From Hyphomicrobiales bacterium (GTDB taxonomy: Bacteria; Pseudomonadota; Alphaproteobacteria; Rhizobiales; Rhizobiaceae): a stretch of 64,000 bases of DNA. Shown in pieces: positions 34,397 through 44,418 of the stretch. Position numbers and translations under genes: made by a program. The notes below the pieces were generated by a model, which searched no databases, was not told where the DNA came from, and saw only the letters and a program-made list of their open reading frames with translations. Each line of letters opens with the position of its first letter. Positions within the stretch are counted from its first letter, which is position 1. The stretch lies in assembly GCA_900473045.1 (NCBI GenBank), contig UCKS01000015.1, positions 1 to 64,000 of the forward strand. Reading direction: 5' to 3'.

Positions 34397-34823
34397 ATCG
34401 AGTGGCCCCGAAAGCCCTTTTGGGGTGAGCCTTGATGGTCCTCAGCCATGGACTTGAGGACTTGCGTTTGCGGCTTTTGAACTGGCATGCTTACGACAAT
34501 CTTTCAGCAAACAAAGCCGATCGCCATTCGCGGGTTTGGTATTCACCGACGACGATCGAGATCTTCGGCCAACACGACAACCTTGATGCAAATACCGCAT
34601 CAAGATTCCACGACCATTCTCAAGCTTATCAGACACCAGCACTGCGTCCACCTAGCTCTAGGTATAGACTGCCGGTTGATCTCCCCCAAAAACTCCGTGT
34701 GCCCGATCATACAATAACGACTCCTGCCCTCAGCGTAGTCTAACGCTCGATGACAGCTTCGGGCCGCCACAAGCGGGCCAGACAACGCGCGCCAACTGGA
34801 TTGGCCCGCTGAAGGAGATCCAC
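34397..34823. other. Intergenic stretch
   Basis: This holds divergent promoters for the receiver gene and the aldo/keto reductase gene. I see no supportable gene. Confidence 0.45.
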
Positions 34824-35690
34824 GTGACAGAGACCGAAACGGCTACCGCATCCGAATCCGGAACCTTTAGAATCGGGACATTCGTTGTAAACCGCCTCGG
34901 CTTCGGTTCGATGCGGTTGACCGGACGCGGTGTCTGGGGTGCTCCCGAGGATCGCGAGCAGGCTTTGGATACATTGCGCCGCGCGCCTGAACTCGGTGTG
35001 AACTTCATTGACACCGCCGACTCCTACGGTCCCGACGTGGCCGAGCAGCTCATCGGCGACGCGTTGAGGGGATACCCTGGCCTGCTGATCGCAACGAAGG
35101 CAGGTCTGACCCGGCCCGGTCCTGATCAATGGATGCCAAATGGTCGGCCCGAGTACCTGATCGAGCGGGCCAAAGGCAGCCTAAAGAGACTGGGCGTCGA
35201 ACAGATCGGCCTTTGGCAGTTGCACCGGATCGATCCTCGCGTCCCCATGCAAGACCAGTTTGCCGCTATCAAACAGTTGCTGGATGATGGCGTGATCGCG
35301 AACGCAGGTCTAAGCGAAGTCTCCATCGAGGAGATCGAGGCAGCTTCCCAATACTTCAAAGTCGCCACTGTCCAGAATCGCTACAACCTTGTTGATCGCG
35401 GAAGCGAAGATGTCCTCGACTACTGCGAAAGCAACTCGATCGGTTTCATTCCCTGGTTTCCGCTCGCCGCAGGTGACCTCGCCCGCCCCGGTGGCGTTCT
35501 CGATTCCATCGCTAAACGCCACGACGCGACACCTGGTCAGATTGCGTTGGCTTGGATGCTAAAACGCAGCCCCATCATGCTTCCGATCCCGGGGACATCC
35601 AAGGTCAAGCACCTCGAGCAGAATGTCGCCGCGGCGCGCATCAGACTTACGGACGACGAATTCGACGAACTGAACCAGCGCGTTCGGTAA
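34824..35690 (+). CDS. Aldo/keto reductase
   Basis: This 288-residue TIM-barrel oxidoreductase has the family block [22 protein letters not shown] (catalytic Asp and Tyr), the lysine in LLIATKAGL and the histidine in LWQLHRIDP. The cofactor-binding end is [16 protein letters not shown]. It starts with GTG at 34824, with AAGGAG eight bases upstream. The substrate is unknown. It lies before an alpha/beta hydrolase and a conserved unknown gene on the same strand, with gaps of 177 and 26 bp. Confidence 0.92.
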   Translation: MTETETATASESGTFRIGTFVVNRLGFGSMRLTGRGVWGAPEDREQALDTLRRAPELGVNFIDTADSYGPDVAEQLIGDALRGYPGLLIATKAGLTRPGPDQWMPNGRPEYLIERAKGSLKRLGVEQIGLWQLHRIDPRVPMQDQFAAIKQLLDDGVIANAGLSEVSIEEIEAASQYFKVATVQNRYNLVDRGSEDVLDYCESNSIGFIPWFPLAAGDLARPGGVLDSIAKRHDATPGQIALAWMLKRSPIMLPIPGTSKVKHLEQNVAAARIRLTDDEFDELNQRVR

Positions 35691-35867
35691 ACCGCACAGT
35701 CCCAAGGCTCCGCGGTCATCCCCCGTGCTGCGCAGTTGCGGCTGCAATCCTTCTGCGCTCGGAGGCATTCGATCAGTCGGACCTTCGGGTTCGACTAATC
35801 GGCCATCGACCGTTCGCCCAGCGGCGACAAAACCACAGCACCTGCAATAACAATGAGGAATGCCATA

Positions 35868-36695
35868 ATGACGACACTTGAAACCGCAGTGACAGAATAT
35901 GTCGATGTTCCCGGTGCCAGACTTGCATACCGCCGGATTGGTCCTGTCACGGCAAGGCCGCTAGTTCTCCTCCAGCATTTTACCGGGACCATGGACGCTT
36001 GGGACCCGGCGGTCGTGAACGGACTGGCGAAGGACCGACAGGTCATCGTCTTCAACAACGCGGGTGTCGGCAGTTCCGGCGGAACAACGCCGGACAACAT
36101 CGAGGATATGGCTTCGTATACAGAGCGCCTTGTCGAAGCCCTTGGCTTTCCGGAGGTAGACCTGCTCGGCTTCTCGCTCGGCGGATTCATCGCGCAAATT
36201 ATGGCCGAACGCAAAAAGGTGGCGATCGGCAAGATGGTGGTAGCCGGAAGCGCTCCGATGGGCGGCGAGGAACATCTTCTGGAAGTTGTTGGGTCCGCAT
36301 TCGCTAATCAGGCCGCCGACATTCGCCTTCCATTGTTCTTCACACCATCTGGTACTGGTCAGGCCGCTGCTGAGGCATTTGTCGAAAGAGCCTCGGCGCG
36401 AACTCAGGATCGCGATCCGGACAAGGGAGACGTCGTCAGCGATCCACAGGCCAAAGCCATCATTGAATGGTGCGCGCGCGTCGATCCGGATCATGGCTCT
36501 CTCAAGAAACTGAAGCTCCCGACGCTCATCGTACACGGTAGCGATGACACGATGTTCCCCTCTGACAATGCCTACGTGATGTTCAAGAATATGCCTGATG
36601 CCACCTTGATCCTCTACCCGGACTCTGGCCACGGCGCTCTCTTCCAGCGGCCCGAAACATTCGTGGCCCATGTCAGAACCTTTCTCGATTTTTAG
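35868..36695 (+). CDS. Alpha/beta hydrolase
   Basis: This ~275-residue protein has the nucleophile elbow GFSLGGFIAQ, the acid in HGSDDTMFPSD and the catalytic His in DSGHGALFQ. The oxyanion strand is LLQHFTGTMDAWDP. The start MTTLETAVTEYVDVPG at 35868 follows GAGGAAT. An in-frame ATG at 35853 is less likely. It resembles non-heme haloperoxidase or lactonase-like members. It is followed 26 bp later by the 36722 gene, so the two are probably cotranscribed. Confidence 0.9.
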   Translation: MTTLETAVTEYVDVPGARLAYRRIGPVTARPLVLLQHFTGTMDAWDPAVVNGLAKDRQVIVFNNAGVGSSGGTTPDNIEDMASYTERLVEALGFPEVDLLGFSLGGFIAQIMAERKKVAIGKMVVAGSAPMGGEEHLLEVVGSAFANQAADIRLPLFFTPSGTGQAAAEAFVERASARTQDRDPDKGDVVSDPQAKAIIEWCARVDPDHGSLKKLKLPTLIVHGSDDTMFPSDNAYVMFKNMPDATLILYPDSGHGALFQRPETFVAHVRTFLDF

Positions 36696-36721
36696 AAACA
36701 AGCAACTCGAAGGATGCAGCA

Positions 36722-37441
36722 ATGAGGTCTCTTGCAAACAAGATCATCGACGCCCACGGCGGCCTCGAACGGTGGAGGAAATTCTCACGCCTCAAGGCAA
36801 AACTTGCTCAGGGTGGGGCCCTGTGGACATTGAAAGGGCAACCGACCACTCTTTCTGACACCAGCGTGACAGTCGATCTCGTCCGCGAATGGGCGTCTCA
36901 TTCCCCGTTTGGGCCGGAAGCGAAGATTTCAAGCTTCGAGCGCGACAGGGTAGCGCTGACCGATTCCAATGGCGTGGCTCTGGAGGAATTGCAGGACCCC
37001 CGCGCCTCTTTCGCTGGCCACACCCTTGAAACACCATGGACTGAACTTCAACTGGCATACTTCGCGGGCATCGCGATGTGGACCTACCTGAACATGCCGT
37101 TTCTACTTGCGCATCCGGGCGTGACCACCGAAGAACTGGCAGACTGGACCGAGAACGGTGAAACCTGGCACAGGCTAAAGGTCACGTTCCCCGCCGAAAT
37201 TGCGACCCATAGCACGGTCCAGACGCTTTATGTGGACGACCAGGGGCTCCTCAAACGACACGACTACGACGTCGAGATCGCCGGCAACACGCCGGGGGCC
37301 CATTACGTTGGCGGATATGTCGACGTTCAAGGCATCAAAATTCCGACCAGCCGCCGGATTTTCCCAAGGCAGCCGGACGGAAAACCCATGGCCGAACCGC
37401 TTGTCGTATCGATCGATCTTTCGGAAATTCAGCTTAGCTAG
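36722..37441 (+). CDS. Conserved-looking protein of unknown function
   Basis: This 239-residue soluble protein without a signal peptide begins MRSLANKIIDAHGGLERWRK. The HGGLE(R/A)W opening and later blocks such as YVDDQGLLKRHDYDVEIAGN and VQGIKIPTSRRIFPR are self-consistent with a beta-rich lipid- or ligand-binding fold. I do not know its function. AAGGATG lies upstream of the ATG, and it directly follows the hydrolase gene. Confidence 0.72.
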   Translation: MRSLANKIIDAHGGLERWRKFSRLKAKLAQGGALWTLKGQPTTLSDTSVTVDLVREWASHSPFGPEAKISSFERDRVALTDSNGVALEELQDPRASFAGHTLETPWTELQLAYFAGIAMWTYLNMPFLLAHPGVTTEELADWTENGETWHRLKVTFPAEIATHSTVQTLYVDDQGLLKRHDYDVEIAGNTPGAHYVGGYVDVQGIKIPTSRRIFPRQPDGKPMAEPLVVSIDLSEIQLS

Positions 37442-37449
37442 GACGACAG

Positions 37450-37478
37450 CCCCGGTGGTCGGATAAACACCGCCGGGG
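37450..37478 (+). terminator. Terminator-like hairpin after the 36722 gene
   Basis: This is a 10-bp stem CCCCGGTGGT / ACCGCCGGGG (one G-T wobble) with a 9-nt loop, eight bases beyond the stop. It lacks a T-run. Confidence 0.6.
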
Positions 37479-38097
37479 AAAAGGCCGATATCCGGTGCCA
37501 TTACCAGTGCATCTCCAATCGATAAAATGGCGCACCATGTGAAAACGAAGATTGGCGGCCCAAGCCGCCAGTTTTGTTCGAAAGCTAACGCCAATTTCCA
37601 ATTAGGTGAGAGTATCCCGGATACTCATTTTATGCTCCATTTTCGTACCTCCAAGAGGTTTCATTACGTAGATTCTGCCCGTCTTGCCCTGAATCAATAC
37701 GTTGGCGCACGTATAATGAACGTTCAACCGAACAATCGGTACATCAGTCCCGGAGAGCCGACGTTTGCCAACGCGAACGATCGCATGAGGCCGGAGCGTC
37801 GAAGCATCGTTTTCATCGCAGCCACGACCGCCCCGCGGCAAGTCGGGGTGTGGGCGGCGGTAGCCAATCTTCGCCCCTTTGATTGTCCGTTGGGCTCCGA
37901 CACAGCTAGCGACTCAACGGACGCGCCCTGTCTTTAGGGATAGGTCCTGCCAAACCACAGTACAATTGTTCCACGTCACAAGTCGTATATCGATTTCATA
38001 GGGCAAATGACAAACCGTTGCCCGTTGTTTCGGTCCTGATCAGATTTCCGGTGTCCAAAAAAACCGGAGGGATCTGACTAACGGTTGCAGGTGGACA
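37479..38097. other. Intergenic stretch
   Basis: Over 600 bp have no supportable gene. Open frames on both strands read as random sequence. The promoter of the STAND regulator at 38098 should lie near its right end. Confidence 0.45.
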
Positions 38098-39597
38098 ATG
38101 AAGATACTTCACTTCGAAGAGTTCGAGATGGACCTGCAAGGTCGGAGCCTCAAAAAATCTGGCGAGTACATACGTATCGGTTCCCGCGCTTTTGACCTCC
38201 TTTGTGCCTTGGCCTCCCGGGCCGGGGAGGTTCTGTCGAAGGTCGAACTCACTGCTGCCGCCTGGCCCGAAACCCACGTCGAGGAGAGCTCGCTTAGGGT
38301 GAACATTGTCGCTCTTCGTAAGGCTCTTGATGACGACCGTAGCCGCCGACTGATTGAGAATGTCGCCGGCCGCGGTTACACATTCACCGCGCCTGTTCGT
38401 AGGTCCGATAGCTGGCGGTCCCAGACGCCGTCGCCCGCCGTCCAGCAAGTCGATTTCGTACCAGTAGGCCTCTCAAGGCTTATAGGACGCGACCAGCTTA
38501 TCGATCACTGGGCGAGCGAGATTGGCCAAGGGATTACCACCATCGTCGGTCAAGGCGGCATCGGCAAAACATCGGTGGCGATCCAGATCGCTGGCGACGT
38601 TCAAAGTGCGTTCGAAGAGGTGCATTTCTTGGATGTCGCCGACGGCTCCCAAGTCAACACCTCGCCACTCGCAATCGCTCTTCGGGGCGACGATGCCGCA
38701 GCTGCGGATGCCTTTCAGAGCGCCGTCAACAGCTTCTCAGGCAAGGCTGTTCTGATCATACTCGACGGATGTGAAGTCTCGATCGACAGGTGCGCTCAGG
38801 TCGTGGAGGCGATGGCCGATCGAAACCCCAAAATAGTGATCCTCGCGACAAGCCGTGAGCCTCTTGGAATTATGGGAGAGAGAGTCCGCCATCTCCATGG
38901 ACTGACTATACCGTCTCCAAATCAATCCGTCGCTGATATCTCTGCCTTCACGGGGATGGAACTCTTCGCGGATCGACTTTCGAACGTAGCGGAAGATTGC
39001 GGAATCGACACTCCACACGGCATGGCTTTGGCCGCAGAGATCGTTAGGAAAACCGACGGAAACCCGCTTGCGATCGAACTTGCCGCCTCCCGTGTTACAG
39101 ACCTCGGGCTTGAGAACCTCATTGCTTCGCTGGATCGTCCCTTGCGGACGCTGCGCCGTGGCAGTCGAACTTCACACCCGCGTCAACGGACTTTGAGAGC
39201 GAACATCGACTGGAGCTACGATCTGCTCAATGAGGACGAAAAGAGTCTTCTTGCCCACCTTTCAGTCTTCGAAGATAACTTCACCAGGGAAGATGCGTGG
39301 AACATGATTGGACCGCATCTCGAAATCGGCGGGTTCGAGACGTCATTTGATAGGTTAGTTGTGAAATCGCTGATAGTGAGAGATCCGACGCTCGGAACGC
39401 ACGTCCTGCCCCGTCTGATAGGGGAATACGCCCGCGAAAAGCTGAACTCTTTCGAAACTGTTGAACGCGATCTCGACATCATGGACACGGTTGCGATCCT
39501 CCGTGAGCCCAAATGCCAGCGCATGTTCAACTCTAGGCCCAACTCCATAAAGGCGACACCTCTGTCTTCCCGAGTGATAGGCACCAGGGCTGCATAA
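38098..39597 (+). CDS. Winged-helix/STAND ATPase regulator, C-terminally truncated paralogue
   Basis: This is a 499-residue protein with an OmpR/PhoB-type winged helix (residues 1-100, with SSLRVNIVALRKAL and IENVAGRGYTF). It is followed by a STAND/NB-ARC-like NTPase with Walker A GQGGIGKT (about 151-158), Walker B VLIILDGCE, sensor ATSREPLG and the GNPLAIELAASR block. The two paralogues at 40846 and 55683 are ~915 residues and carry a long C-terminal helical-repeat region that is missing here. The sequence loses similarity near residue 460 and ends one base before the stop of the convergent response regulator gene. It is probably truncated by rearrangement. Confidence 0.85.
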   Translation: MKILHFEEFEMDLQGRSLKKSGEYIRIGSRAFDLLCALASRAGEVLSKVELTAAAWPETHVEESSLRVNIVALRKALDDDRSRRLIENVAGRGYTFTAPVRRSDSWRSQTPSPAVQQVDFVPVGLSRLIGRDQLIDHWASEIGQGITTIVGQGGIGKTSVAIQIAGDVQSAFEEVHFLDVADGSQVNTSPLAIALRGDDAAAADAFQSAVNSFSGKAVLIILDGCEVSIDRCAQVVEAMADRNPKIVILATSREPLGIMGERVRHLHGLTIPSPNQSVADISAFTGMELFADRLSNVAEDCGIDTPHGMALAAEIVRKTDGNPLAIELAASRVTDLGLENLIASLDRPLRTLRRGSRTSHPRQRTLRANIDWSYDLLNEDEKSLLAHLSVFEDNFTREDAWNMIGPHLEIGGFETSFDRLVVKSLIVRDPTLGTHVLPRLIGEYAREKLNSFETVERDLDIMDTVAILREPKCQRMFNSRPNSIKATPLSSRVIGTRAA

Positions 39598-40227
39598 TTA
39601 TGCGTTCCTTTGAGCGAGTGCCTCCGCCTTTTTCACGAGGTCGGCGACCGAGCGGACCTGCATCTTTTTCATAACGTTTGACCTGTGAAGCTTCACTGTC
39701 ACCATACTAATCCCAAGTTGGCCCGCTATCTGCTTGTTCATCAGACCGTTCACTACTGCCGCCATGACTTCAACTTCCCTCGGCGTGAGGGTGGCCCGGA
39801 GCTTCTCGATGTCAGACTTGCCTTGTGTCTCGGACCGAATGATTTCGTCTTTTTTGATAGCGCCTGTCACCGCGTCGATTAAATCTTGCTCACGGAAAGG
39901 TTTTGTAAGGAAATCGACAGCTCCTGCCTTCATCGCCCTCACGCTCATGGGTATATCGCCGTGTCCAGTCATCACAATAACTGGCATCCGGTTGCCGGCC
40001 TTTTGGAGATCTGCCTGGAAATCGAGGCCACTCGTTCCCGAAAACCTCACGTCGAGCACGATGCAGCCCGGTGTGTCGAGATTGTCTGATTGGAGTAGAG
40101 CCTTCGGGGAATCATAGGAAACCGCGTCAATGTCGATCGACTTGAAGAGATCGAGGAGCGACAGCCGCACCGACTCGTCGTCGTCCACAACGCGAACCCG
40201 TGGAGTTGAGGGAGAATGGTTTTCCAA
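39598..40227 (-). CDS. FixJ/NarL-type response regulator
   Basis: This 209-residue two-domain regulator has a receiver with VRVVDDDESVR, phosphoacceptor Asp in CIVLDVRFSGTSGLDF, Thr in IVMTGHGDIPMSVRAMKAG and Lys in FLTKPF. It has a LuxR-type HTH (LTPREVEVMAAVVNGLMNKQIAGQLGISMVTVKLHRSNVMKKM). It resembles FixJ but is intact, unlike the fixJ relic at 13258. Whether it can act on the FixJ-like site upstream of fixK is untested. It is convergent with the truncated STAND regulator, with no gap. Confidence 0.92.
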   Translation of the reverse strand: MENHSPSTPRVRVVDDDESVRLSLLDLFKSIDIDAVSYDSPKALLQSDNLDTPGCIVLDVRFSGTSGLDFQADLQKAGNRMPVIVMTGHGDIPMSVRAMKAGAVDFLTKPFREQDLIDAVTGAIKKDEIIRSETQGKSDIEKLRATLTPREVEVMAAVVNGLMNKQIAGQLGISMVTVKLHRSNVMKKMQVRSVADLVKKAEALAQRNA

Positions 40228-40845
40228 GGTCAGTCCTTAAAACACATATTCGCCGCCATCAGGCGGATTCGGACATTATGAGGCTAATGGCGGCACTACG
40301 AGTTTTAGCCCGGGAGCAAGAATGTTGCAATTCGGCATATACGATCTTGCGGTTGGAACATTGACTCTTTGGAGACAGAACCCACGCTTTACCGTCACAG
40401 CCACCTAGAGAATACCCGTAACGCTTGCGTCCAGGCTACTGTTTCTACAATCGAATATCGAGGTGGAGCCGGAAAACTTAACAACTTTTCACAGGCAATC
40501 ACTGAGCTTTTGAGCGATCCTGCTTCACGGTCAGACCGAATGAATTGCTCGGCAACTGCCGCTTAGAGTGTTCTAATGTACGGGCAGAGTTTGAGGAAAA
40601 AATTGATAATCGGTCCTGCTGCAATGCGTTCGCTACTCGGATTTCTGGTGCTCGTCGCCAGCGAGGGCTTTAAAGCGGAGGAAGGGTTTCATCGTGCGTA
40701 GCGCATTTTTCCGCAGCGCGGACACTGACAACAATCTGGATCGGAGAAATCCATTCGGCGTGTCCCTGTCGAAATCCGTATCGGTGGGAGAGCGTCCTGA
40801 GGCAGTTTCCCGACAATCCGTTGCCATGGATATCACGAGCGCGCC
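40228..40845. other. Intergenic stretch
   Basis: This lies between the response regulator gene and the second STAND regulator. I see no supportable gene. Promoters of both divergent genes should lie here. Confidence 0.45.
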
Positions 40846-43593
40846 ATGACCCTTTTGCAGTTTGATGAGTATGAGGTGGACCTCGACCACAGGCGATTGA
40901 CCGAAAGCGGCCGGCCTTTGCGTCTTGGCGGGCGTGCCTTCGACATTCTATCCGCGCTCATTTCGCGGGCAGGTGTAGTCGTGACCAAAGAGGAGTTGAT
41001 TGACCTCGTGTGGCCGACGACCACGGTAGACGAAGGGTCTCTCAGGGTACATCTGGTCGCACTTAGGAAAACTCTGGGGGATCAGGCGAAGCACTACATT
41101 GAGACAATACCGGGCCGCGGATACCTTTTTGCTGGAATTGTCCGGCAATCGGTACGCGGCGGAATGACTTTGCAGCAGGAGGTCAGCTTAGACTCTGATG
41201 TTCCTTTGTCCCTGCCCCGCGTTCCCAAGCGGCTCATCGGCCGGGATGATTTTATCCGTTCCAGCCTAGATCTGCTTAAAACGGCGCGCCTGCTCACGTT
41301 CGTTGGTCCCGGTGGGATTGGAAAGACGTCGGTAGCGGTGGTGTGCGCTCAAAATCTAGCTCTGCGCAAGCGGGTCGCATTCATAGACCTGGCGGCCATC
41401 TCAGAAGGTGACAAACTCCTTCCGACCTTGGCTGCGCAACTAGGCCTCAACGCCTTCGGAGAAGACGTCCTGCCCGGTATTTTGGTGGAGCTGTCCAAGA
41501 CAGAGACGCTTCTGGTCCTCGACAGCTGCGAGCGCATCGTCGATGCAGTGGCTAATTCGTCCGAGGCGCTTCTCCGCGGCTCGCCTACAACGCAAATCCT
41601 GGCTACCAGCAGAGAGCCGCTAAGGTCTTCAATGGAAAGGGTCCGACAACTCCCGCCGCTTGAATTCCCGCGTGACGGTGAAGAGATTTCGGGGACCGAT
41701 GCTTATCCGGCCGTCGAATTGTTCGCCTCGCTTGCCGCTCTCTCAGGCGAGAACATCGACATGACCGAAAGGAGCAGCTTGGAGCTTGCTGCAGACATCG
41801 TGAGAAGGCTCGATGGGATACCACTCGCGATCGAGCTCGCTGCCGCCCGAACGTTCGACATGGACCTCCAGACCCTTCATCGCTCCGTAGCAGATCCTAT
41901 TTCCTTGCTTCGCCGCGGTCGACGGACCGCGCCTCCCCGGCAGCAGACGCTCCGCGCGACGCTCGACTGGAGCTTTGCGACATTATCGGAGCTCGAAAAG
42001 GAAATCCTGCTTCGTCTTTCTGTATTTGCAGGTTCATTTTCGCCTGAGGCCGCCATGGCCGTAGCAGGCGTTGGTCTGCCGGAGGAAAGCTTCCACGAGG
42101 CTTTCGACGGCCTTTTCCTCAAATCTTTAGTTGTTGTCACCCGCCATGGTGGAAGCTTTCGGCTCTTGGGCACGACACGTGACTATGCAGGGCAAAAACT
42201 AAAAGTCGCCGAGTTTGCCCGCGCCTGTAAGCGCGCACATGCGCTCTACTGCAACAAACGACTGGAGGAGACTTCGCGGGAATGGCCAACGACGGAACCC
42301 TCCAAATGGCGGGCGGACAATGAGGGCATTCTCAACGATCTGCGTAGTGCTTTGATCTGGGCCTTCGGTGAAGACGGCGACGAAATGCTCGGCATCGAGC
42401 TTTCGGCAAGTTCGAACACTCTTTGGGTGCAGCTTGGCCTGATCGCCGAACAGCTTGAGATATCTGAGCGCGCCCTCAGGTTGTTTGAGCGTCGGAGTGT
42501 AAGAAACCCGGACCTGGAGATGAAACTCCGCATGTCATATGGGAGCGCATTATACCACACCGAAACCTTCGAACGAAACGTGGAAGTCATGTCGGAGTAC
42601 CGTCGGGTTCTCCAGCTCGCCAAAGATGTCGCAAATACGAACAAGGTAATGAGAGCCATCGTCGGGATCGCGGCCATCCATACATCGAATGGCGACTATC
42701 AGGATGCGATTGACCTTGTTCACAGCTTCGACGAAGAGTTCGATGCATGCATGCCGCAAGCTAGAAGCCGGATTTTGAATCATAATTACCATTATATCGG
42801 CGATTTCAACAACGCGATGCATCACGCATCTATCGCTCTGAGCCCGCAACCGGGTCTCGGAGTTACTCCGCCCAACAGCGGAAGCAGTTACGATCCCAGA
42901 GTAAGCGCCCTATGCACCGTCGTTAAGACCCTTTGGATACAGGGGAGATATTCCGACGCTAAAACAGCGCTCATCGAAACGCTGGACGAAGCCCTCGCGC
43001 AGGACCATGCGATATCTACCTGCCTGTATCTGGCAGTTTCCGCATGTCCCACGGCTTTCGGTATGGGCGATTTTGCACTGGGCGGCCGACTTCTGGAAAT
43101 CCTCGGCGAGGTCTCGACGAAAAACTCGTTGCTGCGGTGGAGTGAGTGGAGCTCCTGCTATGCTACCGTATTACGAGCGGTCGAGACAGACGACGCCTTA
43201 TTATTCGACCGGGTGGTCGGCAAGGCGAAAGGCACGCTCTTCGAGAATTGCCTGATTATCGATGGACGGCTCGCGAATGCCGAAACGCTCGACCGGGTAA
43301 TACCTGAGGGCAACTGGTGTGGCGCGGAAGTTCTCCGCCTTCGAGGCGAGCTCATGATGAATAACTCGCCTTTAGAAGGCGAAGCGCTTCTGCTCAGGGG
43401 GTACGAACTCGCCGGCAGGCAATCGGCAGCGACATTCCAGCTTCGATGCGCCGCCAGTCTTCTGAGCAATTCCTCCCCGAACCAGGTCACTTTATCGCTA
43501 GCCAGGCTTTCGCAAGCGCTCGGCTCAGTGGAACAGGACGAGAGCGTGGAAGATATCGCTGTCGCCAATGCCCTGCTAAAGCGGTTTTCATAA
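40846..43593 (+). CDS. Winged-helix/STAND ATPase transcriptional regulator with helical-repeat C-terminus
   Basis: This 915-residue protein has an OmpR-type winged helix at residues 1-100 (RAFDILSALISRAG, GSLRVHLVALRKTLGD, IPGRGYLFAG). A STAND NTPase at about 125-420 has Walker A GPGGIGKTS (153-161), Walker B LLVLDSCE, ATSREPL and GIPLAIELAAAR. About 500 residues of helical, TPR-like repeats follow. No DNA-binding LuxR domain is present, so the N-terminal wing is the output. Such proteins use the repeat region to sense a ligand or partner and ATP to switch state. It is similar along its length to the 55683 protein. Confidence 0.9.
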   Translation: MTLLQFDEYEVDLDHRRLTESGRPLRLGGRAFDILSALISRAGVVVTKEELIDLVWPTTTVDEGSLRVHLVALRKTLGDQAKHYIETIPGRGYLFAGIVRQSVRGGMTLQQEVSLDSDVPLSLPRVPKRLIGRDDFIRSSLDLLKTARLLTFVGPGGIGKTSVAVVCAQNLALRKRVAFIDLAAISEGDKLLPTLAAQLGLNAFGEDVLPGILVELSKTETLLVLDSCERIVDAVANSSEALLRGSPTTQILATSREPLRSSMERVRQLPPLEFPRDGEEISGTDAYPAVELFASLAALSGENIDMTERSSLELAADIVRRLDGIPLAIELAAARTFDMDLQTLHRSVADPISLLRRGRRTAPPRQQTLRATLDWSFATLSELEKEILLRLSVFAGSFSPEAAMAVAGVGLPEESFHEAFDGLFLKSLVVVTRHGGSFRLLGTTRDYAGQKLKVAEFARACKRAHALYCNKRLEETSREWPTTEPSKWRADNEGILNDLRSALIWAFGEDGDEMLGIELSASSNTLWVQLGLIAEQLEISERALRLFERRSVRNPDLEMKLRMSYGSALYHTETFERNVEVMSEYRRVLQLAKDVANTNKVMRAIVGIAAIHTSNGDYQDAIDLVHSFDEEFDACMPQARSRILNHNYHYIGDFNNAMHHASIALSPQPGLGVTPPNSGSSYDPRVSALCTVVKTLWIQGRYSDAKTALIETLDEALAQDHAISTCLYLAVSACPTAFGMGDFALGGRLLEILGEVSTKNSLLRWSEWSSCYATVLRAVETDDALLFDRVVGKAKGTLFENCLIIDGRLANAETLDRVIPEGNWCGAEVLRLRGELMMNNSPLEGEALLLRGYELAGRQSAATFQLRCAASLLSNSSPNQVTLSLARLSQALGSVEQDESVEDIAVANALLKRFS

Positions 43594-43707
43594 CCGGAGT
43601 AGCTTGCTGCCAGTAAGCTGTTCTTCAGAGTTGGAGATACGTAGAGCCGGACCGAAGCGAATTTGTCGTACTCCGCGCAAGGTCCGGCGCTCTCGATCTA
43701 TCGGGTC

Positions 43708-44301
43708 TCAAGTACCGCGATTTGTCTCGAAAAGGAACCAAATGCGACCCTCCGCTTCATCGATCCAGTTCTCCAACAAACTGGTCGAGGCAAAATCCCG
43801 ATGTTCTGAAGTGAGTTCGTGAACCTCCCGCATAATCCGGACAAGCTGCTCGTTGTCGCTTTTGAGCTCTGCCATCATGTCGTCCGGTGTAACAAAATCA
43901 GCGTCATTGTCTAAAAGCCTCTGCAGCCGACTGATGTGGCTGATTGATCGAAGTGTGGTGCCGCCAACCTTCCGGGCACGTTCGCCAATGGCATCAGTCA
44001 TGGCGATGATCTGCTCACCCTGGTCGTCGAGCATGAGATGGAAGTCACGGAAGTGCGGACCTGAAAGGTGCCAATGGAAATTCTTCGTCTTGAGATACAA
44101 CGCGAAAACGTCCGCCAACAGGGCCGTCAGCGCTCCGGCGATCTCGGCACGGGCGTTGCCGCCCAAGTCGGTCGGCGTTGCCAGGGGTGCCTTGCGAAGG
44201 GTCCAGGCAGTGGCTTCGTCCATTTTGTACTCCATCGGTTCATCGGATTTCGTGTGCGGCGTCGACGACGCTACGGTTCCGCGACTGTGGAGGGTTGTCA
44301 T
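43708..44301 (-). CDS. Dps-family ferritin-like protein
   Basis: This 197-residue protein has the ferroxidase region LKTKNFHWHLSGPHFRDFHLMLDDQGEQI typical of Dps, with His and Asp/Glu ligands shared between subunits. DAIGERARKVGGTTLRSI and the C-terminal DEAEGRIWFLFE are also typical. The family protects DNA against oxidative stress by storing iron. The N-terminus is longer than usual. An internal start at 44235 (MEYKMDEATAW) is possible, giving 175 residues. It is convergent with the STAND gene. Confidence 0.92.
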   Translation of the reverse strand: MTTLHSRGTVASSTPHTKSDEPMEYKMDEATAWTLRKAPLATPTDLGGNARAEIAGALTALLADVFALYLKTKNFHWHLSGPHFRDFHLMLDDQGEQIIAMTDAIGERARKVGGTTLRSISHISRLQRLLDNDADFVTPDDMMAELKSDNEQLVRIMREVHELTSEHRDFASTSLLENWIDEAEGRIWFLFETNRGT

Positions 44302-44418
44302 GGCAAATTCTTGGATGATCGGGCAGTTAAACCAACATGGCCACTGCGAAGGCTAATTGGTATTCGCGGTCGCATAGTGCACGAGCATGCAGAACTTCAG
44401 CCGACGAGCTTTTGGTAT

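Noticed and set aside
34432-34743. 103-codon plus-strand ORF between the receiver and aldo/keto reductase genes
   Set aside because: Its composition looks random and there is no ribosome site or recognisable motif.
37527-37937. 136-codon ORF upstream of the first STAND gene
   Set aside because: There is no ribosome site, no family-like motif and stretches of unlikely composition.
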